Assembly (NCBI GenBank): GCA_003586115.2
Contig: QVOM02000090.1
Span: 9,550,081-9,614,080 of the forward strand
Source of the DNA: Salvator merianae
Lineage: Eukaryota > Chordata > Lepidosauria > Squamata > Teiidae
DNA length: 64,000 nt
Reading direction: 5' to 3'
A program made the translations under genes and the position numbers. This document shows positions 1 through 11,049 of the stretch, piece after piece. A model generated the notes under the pieces. That model saw only the letters and a list, made by a program, of their open reading frames with translations, was not told where the DNA came from and made no database searches. Position 1 is the first letter of the stretch; the number at the start of each line of letters is the position of its first letter.

Positions 1-405
1 GGCATTTGGGCCCGAATAATAACTGCAAACAAAGGAAAAGGTAAAGATGAGCAATCAGGAAACACACACAGATTCTCAGCTGGGCTTTGGCTTATTTACT
101 CTAAACAATGGGCCTCCAATGGTGTTTGGACAGACTTGCACCAAAGGCTTTTTGGCAGCGCAGAGCAGTATTAATTATTGTTAGCGTGATTGCCTCCCGC
201 CCTGCCTGGCTGTGGTTCTTCAAGGTTTAATTAATGAATGCCTGCAAAGTGCCTTGATCTCCTGAGTTGAAAGGTGCCATAAAAGTGCAAAGTATGATGA
301 GCTAATAATGGCCATGCACTGTATAAATAAATAAAGAAGGGAAGCATTGGTTTTCGAGCATGGGCAGATTGACCAGCCCACTTGCTCCCTCTTGTCCTGA
401 AAATG

Positions 406-411
<6 letters not shown>
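1..411. other. Unique non-coding DNA with a conserved-looking block (about 150-330)
   Basis: No credible coding frame. The part from about 150 to 330 is free of recognisable repeats and has clustered AT-rich homeodomain-like cores (ttaattattg near 171, ggtttaattaatgaatg near 224, gctaataatgg near 301) set in mixed-composition sequence. That texture is typical of vertebrate conserved non-coding elements. Conservation is inferred from appearance only; no alignment was possible. Confidence 0.35.

Positions 412-445
<34 letters not shown>
412..445. repeat. (GA)n microsatellite
   Basis: Uninterrupted GA dinucleotides over about 34 bases. Read on the minus strand they give the serine-leucine run that produces two spurious overlapping reading frames across 220-543. 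Confidence 0.97.
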
Positions 446-449
<4 letters not shown>

Positions 450-1239
450 AAATGGACTTCCAATCTTCACAAGCCCTATTGACACTCACCTGATTAAAGG
501 TTCCACTTACATCCAAATGGTTAGAGCCAGGGCTTGGAGCCATTCATAAAACTCCTAGTGAAGGATTGGCTTTCACAAACTTTGCCTTAATGATTATGTG
601 CTCTATCGATCGGTGGGGGAAACTATAAAAATTGACACCAGAATAAACTTTGAAGGACTGCTCTCACTCAGCAGAACTGAAATCAATTGGAATCGACCTG
701 GATGGAGTGAAACAAGGGGAGAGAGCTGGTCTCCATTAGCGAGTCACAGTCCCAGCAAGCTATTTCTCTGTCCTTGCTATGAGCTCATAACATCTCAGAT
801 TATCAGCAGCAGTTTGTAGCTGAGCTCCAAGCGTATCAGCGATTAGGGACCGCAGGCATGCCTGAGAAATGGTTGCTAGTGTTACTGAAAGTTGGAATTC
901 CTTTCCAGTGAAATGCCTGTTAGAAAAAATTTGGTGGGAGTGTGTTTGAGGATACATGGACCCTTTCTCCTTCCCCCCTCCCTATTCTCTTCCCTTTGCA
1001 ATGTAGTAGACCCTATTCAGCCGAGCAGAAATCAAAAACCTGCCTTGAATTCTCAGGCCGCCTCCAGACAGTGAGGAGCAATATTTGGATCTTAACAGAA
1101 TGCCAGTATTGCTTCTTGCCATAGCCTGCCAGACAAGCACAGGACTTCTCGGTCATGTTTTCGGCTTACCAGACATCTAACAAGGTTCTTCCAACAGCAG
1201 ATGAGTAGCTGCTTCGGAACTCAATACCTGCCTGCCCTC
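446..1239. other. Unique non-coding DNA, nothing recognised
   Basis: Mixed-composition sequence with frequent stops in all frames, no microsatellite and no transposon family that I recognise. Short frames at 598-819 and 892-1124 show no domain or codon-bias signal. Confidence 0.6.
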
Positions 1240-1636
1240 TTCTTTCCCCTCTCCTCTCCTCTCTCCTCTTCTTTTCTCTCTTCTCCTCCCTNNNNNNNNN
1301 NNNNNNNNNNNNNNNNNNNNNNNNNNNNNNNNNNNNNNNNNNNNNNNNNNNNNNNNNNNNNNNNNNNNNNNNNNNNNNNNNNNNNNNNNNNNNNNNNNNN
1401 NNNNNNNNNNNNNNNNNNNNNNNNNNNNNNNNNNNNNNNNNNNNNNNNNNNNNNNNNNNNNNNNNNNNNNNNNNNNNNNNNNNNNNNNNNNNNNNNNNNN
1501 NNNNNNNNNNNNNNNNNNNNNNNNNNNNNNNNNNNNNNNNNNNNNNNNNNNNNNNNNNNNNNNNNNNNNNNNNNNNNNNNNNNNNNNNNCCTTCCCTTCC
1601 CTTCTCTTCCCTTCTCTTCTCTTCTCTTCTCTTCTC
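1240..1636. repeat. CT-rich low-complexity tract containing an assembly gap (N 1292-1589)
   Basis: Pyrimidine-rich CTCT/TTCC sequence runs into 298 Ns and resumes as cttcc and cttct repeats up to about 1636. The gap therefore lies inside a polypyrimidine simple repeat that the assembly did not resolve, and its true length is unknown. Frames spanning it (SSPLSS-type on plus, REEKRREE-type on minus) are artefacts of the repeat. Confidence 0.95.
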
Positions 1637-2584
1637 CACATGCTTAGTGAGCTCCAGAAGTTGCTACTGATCTTGTACCAGAGGAACATCACTAGAAGCT
1701 GAGCCTGTCGAAAATATGCCAGGCAAGTAAACTCAGTGTAGGATATATTTTTAATGCCCAGAGGAACTGGTATGTAAATAATAATCTACTGTTACCGACC
1801 TAGAGGCCATTGACAGAGATTCGAGGGGATGGATTTTCATATAGGTTTGCATGGAACTGCATCCTAATGGTATCTCACCTACCTTTAGACCTTTCTGTTA
1901 TGATCTCAATTCCTGTTTGGTGCTTTGCCCTCTATTCCACCAGCCACAATGGGTACCAGACACTTCTGTGCACTTGCAAACCATACACTGTGTTATACAT
2001 ATAATAGAGTTGCTCCATGAAGGAAACAGCAAGTGGTCTTGATGCTAAGTAAACCTGAAAGTACTTTTAAAGGAGGTTACTTAAAATGTCCATAAACTGA
2101 GTAAAAGCACTCTCCTCTGCTGATGTGGGTAAGCAAACAAAGCCAACAGCTGAAGTGCTTAGTGCACTATATAAAATGGTGAGGCAGAGATTTATCGTGG
2201 CTGAAATACTGATTTGGCTAAAGACATGTTGCTGGCATAGGGCAGCATGCTTCTGCATTGGATAGTAAAATATCAGGAAGCAGGATGCTTTGTGGAGGGA
2301 AAGAGGTGAAAAACCCTAGTGAGCAAACCCTGTATTTTGCCTCTTGGCACAGCTGACGTGTTTATAAGACTACAACTAGATTCTTTGTTCACATCTATTT
2401 TTACATCTATATTCTCCTTTTTCCTCGTGAACAAAGGTCTTTTTCTGCTCTTCCACTTTATCCTTATAAAAAAGGAGGATAAAAAAAGTTTGGACTGAAA
2501 AGATAGGGAATAGGGCAAACTCACCCAAGGGTTTTGTTGGGTGACTAGAGATCTGATCCCCTGGTATACCAGATCTTCATATTA
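1637..2584. other. Unique non-coding DNA
   Basis: AT-leaning sequence with no recognisable gene or repeat. Short frames at 1810-2042 and 2273-2524 have no recognisable protein similarity. Confidence 0.6.
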
Positions 2585-2945
2585 GGGCTTTTCTGCACTC
2601 ACTTTTAAGCTGTATTAGGCAACTTTGTAGTCAGCTTCTGGGCCTCATTGGTCCCCAAGTTAGTGCAGATCTGGGGACCTATTTTGGTAGTGGACCAAAA
2701 TGCACAGCCTAATGGGTTCCCCGATAGCCTCAAGGCTAGGAATGGAATCCTAGCCTTTCAGAGAACTCAGAGCCTGGCCCCAAAGCCTGCACAAACTTTG
2801 GAGCTGGGGCAGGATCTGGTCTGGACCACCACTGTCATGCAGCCAGAGCTGTTCCAGACCACACCTATCTTTGGCCTGAACCAGCAAGCCTCGCTGGTCC
2901 AGACCTCCTGGTTTGGACCATAGAGAGGTGAGTGGACAAACCCCC
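2585..2945. mobile_element. Non-autonomous DNA transposon, PIF/Harbinger-like (about 361 bp)
   Basis: The left end starts gggcttttctgcactcac and the right end finishes gtgagtggacaaaccccc, an imperfect terminal inverted repeat of about 18 bp. The trinucleotide TTA lies immediately outside both ends (2582-2584 and 2946-2948), which fits the 3-bp TWA target duplication of the PIF/Harbinger superfamily. The interior is rich in 'ggtccagacc'-type motifs and has no transposase, so it would depend on an autonomous partner. The 91-residue frame inside it has no domain signal. Related ends occur near 45390, 49535 and 59963-60676. An alternative is a hAT-type MITE with a chance TTA flank. Confidence 0.6.
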
Positions 2946-2989
2946 TTAAATGCCAGAGGCTATCACTTACAAAAATTAAGCTTCAAAAT

Positions 2990-3185
2990 GAGGCATTCCA
3001 GAAACAGACCATCAGATGACATGCCCTGCAATGCTTGGATATTGACAGCCATTTTTTAAAACTCACTGACTACAGTAGGCTGCATCTGATGAAGAAGGCT
3101 TCATCTAAGAAAGCTCATGCTACCAAATTATTTTGTTGCTGTTGCTGTTAATCTCTAAGGTGCTGCTAGACCTCCTATCTATGGT
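2990..3185 (+). mobile_element. Penelope-like retroelement remnant with hammerhead-like core
   Basis: The stretch 'ggctgcatctgatgaag' followed by 'aagaaagctcatgct' and 'tctctaaggtgctgctaga' resembles a very common reptile repeat (consensus from memory: 'ctgatgaagtgggct...cacgaaagcttatgct...tctctaaggtgccac'). The boxes CTGATGA (3086-3092) and GAAA (3109-3112), separated by a short arm, are the two conserved cores of a hammerhead ribozyme. Such motifs are documented in the terminal repeats of Penelope-like elements. In this copy the helix II arm is poorly self-complementary, so it is probably inactive. Assignment to Penelope is my inference; the repeat family itself is recognised with more confidence. 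Confidence 0.5.
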
Positions 3186-4317
3186 AGGGACTCTAGTGTT
3201 AGACTAATTGGAAGTTTGGCAAGGAGGATTGTTTAGGAGTGTGTTTCCTTTCTTCTAGCTGTGTGAGGAATTCAGCCAGCAAAAAGTTAAATGATCAGAA
3301 AATAGTAGAAAAATAGCTACATCCCTAGCATATCATAACCCGTCTTGGCGCTACTCCTCTGTTTATAGCCTAGCACCTAGGGTGTCATAATTAATATAAC
3401 CTCACAGAAAGCACATCTTTGGCACCCTTGCATTGGCAAGAAAGTAGATGAGAAGTAAGGGAGAAACATCAACATAGATATTAATTAGATCCTAGATAAG
3501 GAATGGCACCTGTGCAAGTACAATTAATGACCCAGGTCATCTAGAAAATGGGGAGCTGAGACACCAGTGAAGAAAGATGGAAAGGGTGTTTTGTTTTGTT
3601 TTCTTAAAATTATTAAACTTTTAGGTATTAAAATCTTTCTAAAAATATGATTATCTAATAGATTTTTTTTTCAATCTTACCAATCTTGGTCACCCCAGGG
3701 AAAAATCCCTGGTTTACTTGCAGGGAATATAAACAAATAGGATACAAAACATCTACAACTTGTACATCCTTTTATCCATACTGATGGTCACCCACTGCCA
3801 TCCCAAAAAATCATCCACCAAAAAGGGACGAAAGGGAAGGCAACTGTTCCCCTGAGGACCTAAAATAGGACCCAGAACTTCTGTGTCTGAGCGAAAAATG
3901 TTGAAGAGGAGACAGCACACCAGTGAATAAAAAGCATCCATGCTTTTGATGCTTATCCCAAAAGTATGCATAGACTTTGGTTGCCAGTGTTAATGGATGC
4001 TTCATGAGCTAAGCCTCCACCAGTTAAAAGCAGAGTTTATTAGCGATCTGTCTCACATCAGCAAATTTATGGCCTTGTCTACATTTCAAACATCAATGCA
4101 AAAAGCAAAGCATACACACTAATCACAGCATCATTCTGTCTCAGTGCTGTGTACGTGTGGATGTGCATTCATATATCCACACACACTTTATTTGGGGAGA
4201 GCTGGGAAGTGCTCTTTCTCTTCCCCGCACAAACACAGTCCTTGTACTTCTTGCCAGGCACTAATGATTGCTCTCTAGAAGTAGCAACCAACATGGGTGA
4301 GCGAAGATAGAAGTACA
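3186..4317. other. Unique AT-rich non-coding DNA
   Basis: AT-rich sequence with short A/T homopolymers (for example 3661-3670) and no identifiable gene. The minus-strand frames at 3753-4005 have no similarity I recognise. Confidence 0.6.
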
Positions 4318-4318
4318 G

Positions 4319-4550
4319 GTGTATCAATGGCTGCTAAAATGGATGCCTAGGTACCACCTCCAGGTTGGAGAGACAGGCAGGATGTCTCTGAAGGCCATTT
4401 GCAGGGAGGTGAGAGCAGGTGAATGTTTTCCCTTTGTCTTATGCTTGAGATGCCCAGAAGCAACTGGTGGGCCACTGTGTGAAACAGAATGCTGGACTAG
4501 ATGGGCTGTGGTCTGATCCAGAAGGGCTCCTCTTATGTTCTTATGTACTT
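4319..4550 (+). mobile_element. CR1-type LINE, 5'-truncated 3' end
   Basis: The sequence carries 'aggttggagagacaggcagg', 'gagcaggtgaatgttttccc', 'gatgcccagaagcaactggt' and 'tgctggactagatgggctgt', and ends with the octamer-like tail 'ttatgttcttatgta'. This is the typical 3' end of squamate CR1 retrotransposons. Only the last 230 bases or so are kept, so it is a dead, 5'-truncated insertion. Two further copies on the same strand (37935-38475 and 54112-54343) share this block. Confidence 0.85.
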
Positions 4551-4655
4551 GGAACCCTTATGAGCTTGTTCATGAGGTCTGAAGCCCAAACCATGAACCC
4601 TGAAAAAATGGTCAGCTCTGTACCCAGAGCCTCATATTTCCCCCTGCCCTGCACA

Positions 4656-4996
4656 GTAGGGATGTGCACAAACAACATTCCCATGTTTGTTTCGCTGTCG
4701 AAGCAAAACCTTGTTAAACAAACGGTTTTATCAAACCGTTTAATCGAAAAAACAGATTTTTGCATTCATTTTCATTTTGCAATAAAAGTACCAGTTTTTC
4801 CACTGAAAAAAGTCCTTTTCATGGGCAAAGACATAGCAAAACACAAATGTTTGATTGAATTGTTATGTTTTTGCAAGCAGAAGATGGGTTTCATTCAATC
4901 AAAGTTTTGGAAGTGTAAAAAAAGCGCATTTTCATTTTGATGAGAATATCCTCGATTGAGAAATATTTGCTCGAACTGATTTTTGCACATCTCTAA
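4656..4996. mobile_element. hAT-like MITE, 'gggatgtgcac' family
   Basis: The left end is agggatgtgcaca and the right end tttttgcacatctct, an inverted repeat of about 12 bp. The interior is AT-rich with runs such as 'tttcattttgcaataaaa' and 'ccactgaaaaaagtcc'. Members with these termini are widespread in lizard genomes and are usually classed as non-autonomous hAT elements. A related copy lies at 18268-18635, and a 3' half at about 5590-5755. A 157-residue plus-strand frame overlapping it is chance. Confidence 0.65.
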
Positions 4997-4999
4997 GCA

Positions 5000-5755
5000 G
5001 GAGCTGTCAGGAGATGCAGCCCTCCGTTGTGGGTTCAAAGAATGTATGGCTCATCACACTTCTAGAAATGGAGTAATCCATAAATGACTAATCTGGGCCA
5101 AGAAGAAGAAAGAGCTTTTGGTTGCCAGAGCTCTATAGAACAAGTTGTCCATTTGGAACTATCCAAGGTTCTGTAATTGCAGAGTAAACTAACTTACTGC
5201 TGAAAGGCTAACTGATTAATTAGTCTACGTCCAACTAAGTAAGTAGCTAAATAGGGCATCCATTATGGTCTGTGGCATAAGGGCTGCTCAATTTTGTCAA
5301 TGAACTACAACTTGCCATGGGTTGAAGTAGGGGTTGTAGAAACAACTCATGTCTTACTGCATCGGCCCTTCTATACAGCTGCAGCTTACAACTCCTCTGC
5401 TATTACAATATCAGGGTTGTTCTAACTCATTTAATTTACAATATTTGCTTTCTGATCAGCAGTATTTTCTTTCTCACAGTGGGGCAAAATTTTGTTATAT
5501 TGTGTCTAGGCTGCAATAAAACCTACCACTAGGGTAATGCAGTAAATACTTATATAACTTTTTTTTTTTTTTTTAAATCCATGTATTTGATTATTCATTG
5601 TGGATATAATATTGTTTGTATTTGGTCAATGAACATAAACAAACTACTTGCCATTGTGCATAGTGTTTGGGTGAAAGATTCTCCAGTTTAGAAAATCTGT
5701 ATTTTCATTTTGTTGGTGAATTTCAGTGCTAATCGAAATTTGCACATCCCTATTA
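5000..5755. other. Unique DNA ending in a partial hAT-like MITE (about 5590-5755)
   Basis: The first 550 bases are unremarkable. A T homopolymer lies at 5559-5574. From about 5590 the sequence 'tttgttggtgaatttcag...cgaaatttgcacatcccta' matches the 3' end of the MITE at 4656-4996, but no left terminus was found, so the fragment is truncated. Confidence 0.5.
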
Positions 5756-7529
5756 CACACCATCCAACACAGATGGAGTCTACTAGCAGGGCCCAGGGGC
5801 TCACAGATATGCACTATCGTGCAGCTCTAAAAGGTCCAGAAGCAGACTAAATGGGTTCCTTATCCGGATTAAAGGTGTGTGCAGGAAGGGCCTACGATTG
5901 TGTGTCAAACAAAATTCACAACTAACCAAGCAGGCAAAGAAAAGGCTTTCATTTACAATACAGCACAGTCGGATGCCATCAGTTCCTGATTTGCTTTTTT
6001 CTTCCGTTAAAAAAATTGGAAAATCAAAACTTGCTTCCTTCATCTTCTTCTTTGCCTGGCAAAAAGCACATTTCTCCTGTGGTACCCTCTCCCTCCAGAC
6101 CTACTTCATAAACATTAGCTTCTAAGCAGACTCCCCCAGAGGACATATCATAAACATCATGTTAAATATTTAGAGCAGGAAACCACCTCGCTTCTTTGGA
6201 TACATAAAAGCTGTCTTGGGAGGGTGCAGCTTTTTCTTCCTATTTTTTTGTTTCCTTATCTCCTTCCATGGCTGTCAGTCTCTTCTGCACAGGGATTGTT
6301 AAACAGCTGTGGGTGTTGGTGAATCCACTGGAGGCGACAAAGAGGAAGGATGCTGCTGCTGTCTCCAAGCATCTACTCTTATTGGGGACTGGCATGCCAA
6401 GTATGGAAAATATAGTCGTCCTTTAGGCCCTGAACCACACATCATTATGAACAATACAGGAAGCTGTCATCCATACAGCCAAACCATTGGTCCATTAAAC
6501 AAAACAAAACATGGAGGTGCCCACATTTGAACTTGGGATCTTATGAAAGCATAACAGTGTCCTCTTTCCCTGAGTTATGAACTCCAATAACTCCCTGAGT
6601 TAAGGCTCCAATAACACTCTCTTGGCCCATGTTGTCTTCTCTGCTATTTCAGACAAGCTAATAAAGTCCTCCTGATAGCACATTCACTATAGATTCCTTT
6701 GGATCTTGAATCGAACAGAACCTTTCAGTAGCAGCGATCCGAATTATGAAATAGCCTCACCATTGAGATCCCTCAAATGTCAACAGTTTGCAACCCAAAA
6801 TCAGGGCAGTGGATTTCTACCCATTCTTTTCACATTTCACAGGCATTTTTAGATTGCCAACTTGATCCGCAAATACAGAGAATTGTGAAATGTGAAAAGA
6901 ACTGTGTCCCTATCTGGAACATGTAACCCAAGTCTGTATACTTCAAACAAAGTGGATTAAATGTAATCCTCAAGCATCATTCTGATCCTTCTAAATTGCA
7001 CTATCATACACAATAAAAAGAGTGTTTGTTCAAAAATACAGTTCCAATACTGATGAAGCCAAATTCTCTTTGAAGCTAAGCAGATTCGGATTTTGTTAGT
7101 ACCTGGACTAAGGGTCTTTTGGAAACCACATGTACATTGCTATGAGTTCCATGACAGAAGAAAGCCTGAATCTAAATGGAGGAAAATGAAAACATTAATT
7201 TTCTGTTTGCTTCCCGTTCTTAGTTCCCTATCCAAAGCCCCCAACCTTTTAGGCATTCATTATAAGAAGATGTAGACCATGCTTAAAGTCTTTCAGCTTA
7301 CTTTCCTCAGCTGTGTTAATGGCCCGTTTGACATGAATTACACTAGGATAGAACAAAAACAATCATGATCCTTCCCAGGCAAAACCGAGAAGAAGCTCAT
7401 CTCTAGAGAAGGTCATTTCCAGAAAAAAATGGAGGAATCAGGAGGAGCAAAGAACGTGAAATTTAGAAGAACCTGTTGAAGAAGGAGGAAGGCAACATGT
7501 GAATAAAAGCAATGGCTGTTTTTGCAAGC
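5756..7529. other. Unique non-coding DNA, no gene recognised
   Basis: About 1.8 kb of AT-leaning sequence. Small frames on both strands (5801-6125, 6309-6530, 7093-7275) overlap each other and show no domain. No microsatellite longer than a few units. Confidence 0.6.
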
Positions 7530-7936
7530 GTAGACACTGTCCACACTGCACAGCCAACCTGAAGCTGGCTACAGGCATTCACAGTGCAAATGCCAATAGC
7601 TGTGCCCAATCCTTGCCAGGGCAGTGGTCAGGAAGCGTCTGGCCACTGCCATGGTGACTGACAGGCCCGTGCAGTGTGCAGGCGCACATGTGCAATGAGC
7701 AGATTGCACATGCATGATGAGCAGATCGCACCAAAGATGGCCGCCGCACCACAGTGAATGGTGAATGGTCCCTTTCCTGAAGCTCAAGGATGGAGACTAC
7801 AATTTACTGCACCACCAGTGTTAGTGATCAGGAGCGGCTGAATATCGCTTCCGGTCGCTTCAGCCTTCTTGCAGTGCGAACGCACTTGACTAGTAACATG
7901 CAAGATGCTTACTAACATCAAGTGTGAATAAGCCCA
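7530..7936. mobile_element. Degenerate DNA transposon-like repeat
   Basis: The left part reads 'gacactgtccacactgcac' and the right part ends 'catcaagtgtgaataagccc'. These are weakly inverted and resemble the 'gggcttattcacac' ends of squamate MITEs. The interior has internal duplications around 'atgagcagat(t/c)gca' and is more GC-rich than its flanks. No transposase frame. Family membership is uncertain. Confidence 0.35.
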
Positions 7937-8239
7937 ATGTATGAATATGTGTTGGGTTAAATATATGTTTGATATATCTTAAAGAAAATTTAATAAAAAG
8001 ATAAAAAAAAGGAAGGCCATTTCTCAGCCTGAGGTCCGTATTCCACAGGGATGGTATTTTTATTTATTCCCCCAGCTCCTGTGGGGCAACTGAGCTTTTC
8101 AGTTTGCCTCTTGGACCTTCAGAAGCCAGGGATAGTGATACGTTTGCTCCTGCCTTTGTGGAATCCCCGTAGCCAGCAAACTCTTGATCTCTCTTCAAAA
8201 ACAAACCGTGCATTCCCTTTAAATGGCACAGGCCAGTCA
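7937..8239. other. Unique DNA with an A-rich stretch
   Basis: Contains 'aataaaaagataaaaaaagg' near 7991 and otherwise ordinary sequence. No gene seen. Confidence 0.55.
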
Positions 8240-8600
8240 ATTAAGAGACAATAAACCATCCAAGTCCCCACAGAAGCCAAAAATTAAAAGGGAGTCTCCT
8301 CAATGGATGGCCAGTCACTCCAGGGACTTTCCTGCCCGCCCGCCCCCAAACCTCTACAGAGTTTACAAAATGCCTTTCAAGAGCATGGCCAAATATAGTG
8401 GGAACGGGCCTGGGCCAAGCTTTAGGAAGCTCTTCAATTATGCATGGCCCCCAATAAACAGCCTGCGATTTGCTGGGAATTATGAGATGTGAATAATTGA
8501 GCAGCCGGGGAGGTTTGGATCCAAGGTGCTCTAATCTCCTGCTGATTGGCCTTAATGCATTTCCTTGATGCAGCTCCCTACTTGCTTGCATAACACTGTA
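8240..8600. promoter_or_regulatory. Candidate conserved non-coding element
   Basis: Balanced-composition, non-repetitive sequence with AT-rich cores embedded in GC-containing context: 'caattatgcatggccccc' (from 8434), 'gggaattatgagatgtgaa' (from 8474) and 'ctgattggccttaatgca' (from 8541). It lies in a region without coding potential. An enhancer-type conserved element is a reasonable guess from texture alone. Overlapping frames on both strands (8223-8492, 8241-8591) have no recognisable domain and are probably fortuitous. Confidence 0.4.
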
Positions 8601-9035
8601 GGGAGAAGAGAGATAATAGCCTTTAAAGAAGATGCTGACTTGCAGAGATAGAGGACTATAATGAATATCTATCTTACTTCCCTTGGTGGCAATGAATGGG
8701 AGCTGGACGGATTAGATTCCTCTCTCTGGACCCTTGCTGAAGGAGAGCTGCTCGGGTTTGGCATGGCTCCTCTGCATCAAAGGGGTAGGCAGGTCTAGAA
8801 GGAACTAAGGGAGAGCAGGAGAATGAGGAAGGCCCACCTGTTGGTACGTTTACTGCAGTCTGCAGTAGCCTGAATACAGTGGAGAGGCAGCAGCTAGCAT
8901 TGGCTGAGTGCAACTAGAAGACCTTCTTCCCTTGAAAACTGGTTTGTGAGTTTCCTTTGAAGTTCACCTGGCAGGGGAATGGAAGAAGGAGGAAAATTAA
9001 GGGTAAAGACTCAGTCTGGAGCAGATGATCTGTTC
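8601..9035. other. Unique non-coding DNA
   Basis: Nothing recognised. A short minus-strand frame at 8674-8913 has no domain. Confidence 0.55.
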
Positions 9036-9305
9036 ACCTGCACAAACTGAAATTTAGTGCTTCAGTTCGAATCAGACCAACTATTCAAACCATTTCTTCT
9101 AACAGCAGGGCGCTTTGGTTCACGTGTGAACCCTAGTGAATCACTCTGGGTTTCCTGTGATTTGCTTGATTCATTATAACACCCTTTGGCTTGGCTTCAG
9201 TTCTAACTGACTGTTTGAACAACAGGATGGTTCATTTCACATGCAAGCCGTGTGAACACCCTGGTTCACTGTGAATCGAGTGAACCAACTTGGCACATCT
9301 CTGTT
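9036..9305. mobile_element. Degenerate hAT-like MITE ('gaaccagttcg' family)
   Basis: The sequence is full of 'gaa(t/c)c' and 'ggttca' words ('tggttcacgtgtgaaccc' is nearly palindromic), opens with 'cctgcacaaactgaa' and closes with 'aacttggcacatctctgtt'. These are the decayed termini and interior of 'gggatgtgcacgaa'-type lizard MITEs. The boundaries are approximate. Confidence 0.5.
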
Positions 9306-10251
9306 ATAGATCCATTATGTTCTGATGGGCTCCATATTCATAATTCCCCAACTGAAACAGTGAGATGGATTGCCTAAAGGGCCATGTACCAGTATGATGT
9401 CCTCCAGATTTTCCATTCATGATGCCATTTGTTCTAACTAGCTAAGGCAGATGGAAGATTTTGGTTTAAAAAATCTGGAAGGGCACCAGGCTGATGAATG
9501 TCATGAAGAATTCCAGCTGCTACAAGTAACAACTGCTTGGAAGCATCTCCTCCTGAACAGGATATGAACCAAGGGGTGAAAAACCTGAATATGCTTTTGT
9601 TAGGGCGTGACTAAAGAAGACTCAGGATGCTTTTTGATAGAAGTTCCTCTTATCCTCCATACAGTGAATATTGGTATGGCCCTGTATTACTTAAGATGAC
9701 TTGCAGTTTTATGACATGATAAGAACTCTGCAACACATTTTTATCCAATAAATAGAAAAGGAAGAGGTCACACAACAGAAGCAGAAGGGTGTACTGCAGA
9801 TTGATTGATGACTCTCTATTTCTACCTTCTACAGTGACGCACATCCATTTAAATAAAGCATCAACTTGTTAAAGTAGCAACACTTAAAATCCTAAAAATG
9901 CCACACTGACCATAAAATCAGCAATCAGGCTTTACTGTGGCACCTAGCAGGACAGAAATACGACACCAGCATCATCATCAGAGTCCTCAAACACCTTCCT
10001 GAGCGGGAAAGCTAAAAATAGAGGCGGTCTTTGCTAGGGAGTTGAAGAGGCCATTTCTCATTGGTCCAAATGCCCAGCTGGTCTAAGACTGTGCTCCTCA
10101 AAGTGCAATTTTTTTTGTACCTCTTGGAGGAGCTAATATATCTATTTTTAAAAACAGCTTGAACATCTCTGACACTTAACTGCTATTTGAATCCTTACAA
10201 ACTTTGCTCTTTCCCCCAGAAGAATTATTCTTCCTTGGGAATCATACTCAA
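9306..10251. other. Unique non-coding DNA
   Basis: No gene or family recognised. The segment 9980-10070 ('ggaaagctaaaaatagaggc' and nearby) is non-repetitive and contains a MEF2-like AT core, which is weak evidence of a regulatory site. Confidence 0.5.
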
Positions 10252-10463
10252 GCTGTGTTCAGACACAACAAAAAAGGCATCTCTGAGGCGGCTCAAAGAT
10301 GGCTTCGAGGTGGGATTATTCATACACCACTCTGCTCCTCCCCTTTCTCATGCACGTTTAATGCTAGAAAAGGTGAATTAGAGAAGACTTGGGAACACGA
10401 GGGCCACACACTGTCTCTATGAGGTGCCTCTGAGGCGCCCCTTTTGTCATGTCTGAACACAGC
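10252..10463 (+). mobile_element. MITE with 'gctgtgttcagacacaac' terminal inverted repeats
   Basis: The left end gctgtgttcagacacaacaa is inverted as 'ttgtcatgtctgaacacagc' at the right end. Subterminal 'ctctgaggcggctc' and 'gtgcctctgaggcgcc' are also inversely related, so most of the element can fold on itself. At about 212 bp and without a coding frame it is a non-autonomous DNA transposon. A second copy in the opposite orientation sits at 40985-41202, next to a tandem array of related monomers. Confidence 0.75.
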
Positions 10464-11007
10464 CTCAGAGACAAACTCCATGAGATATTGATTGTGTAGC
10501 ACTTGCCTAAATCCTGGATTTCCACACACTTTAACTTGCTGCTCTTTTTCTATCTTGTCTGTAGATGAGATGGTTTGCTCAATGTAACAGGGGCCCTTGT
10601 AGCCAGGACATTATAGAAGCACTAAGGTGCTTAATTGATACAGGACAGCATTCTTCTTCAGAAATCCTAAACCTGGGATGTTAAATGTATGTCAGGGTTT
10701 TTCAGACTGATAGTTCTACTTTCATGACTTGCAATTATCTGCAACTCTTTCAGGAGGGAGGCCTTCAATTCAGGATTCTAAAACATGTGGGGAGACACTA
10801 TGAATGATAAAAGTCCCCAATTTCAATCAGCCAATTTCTAAGGTTGTCTCCAGACAGCAGGAGGCATTATAGGATATCAAGAAGATCCCACAATTACCTC
10901 TCACTATGTTCTATCAGACATGAGCTGCAAACTCCAGTTTACCTACGTGTCTCATGAGATGTATATAGGATCATCTCACTAGCGATTTCCAAGACCCAGC
11001 CATTCAC
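10464..11007. other. Unique non-coding DNA
   Basis: Nothing recognised beyond short AT-rich stretches. Confidence 0.55.
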
Positions 11008-11049
11008 TTCCTTCCTTCCTTCCTTCCTTCCTTCCTTCCTTCCTTCCTT
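11008..11049. repeat. (TTCC)n microsatellite
   Basis: About ten uninterrupted TTCC units, followed by tatttattttt. On the minus strand it reads as a KEGR repeat in a meaningless frame. Confidence 0.97.

Noticed and set aside
1166..1692. Frames of 148-171 residues across the first N gap
   Set aside because: They consist of Ns plus CT-rich repeat on either side.
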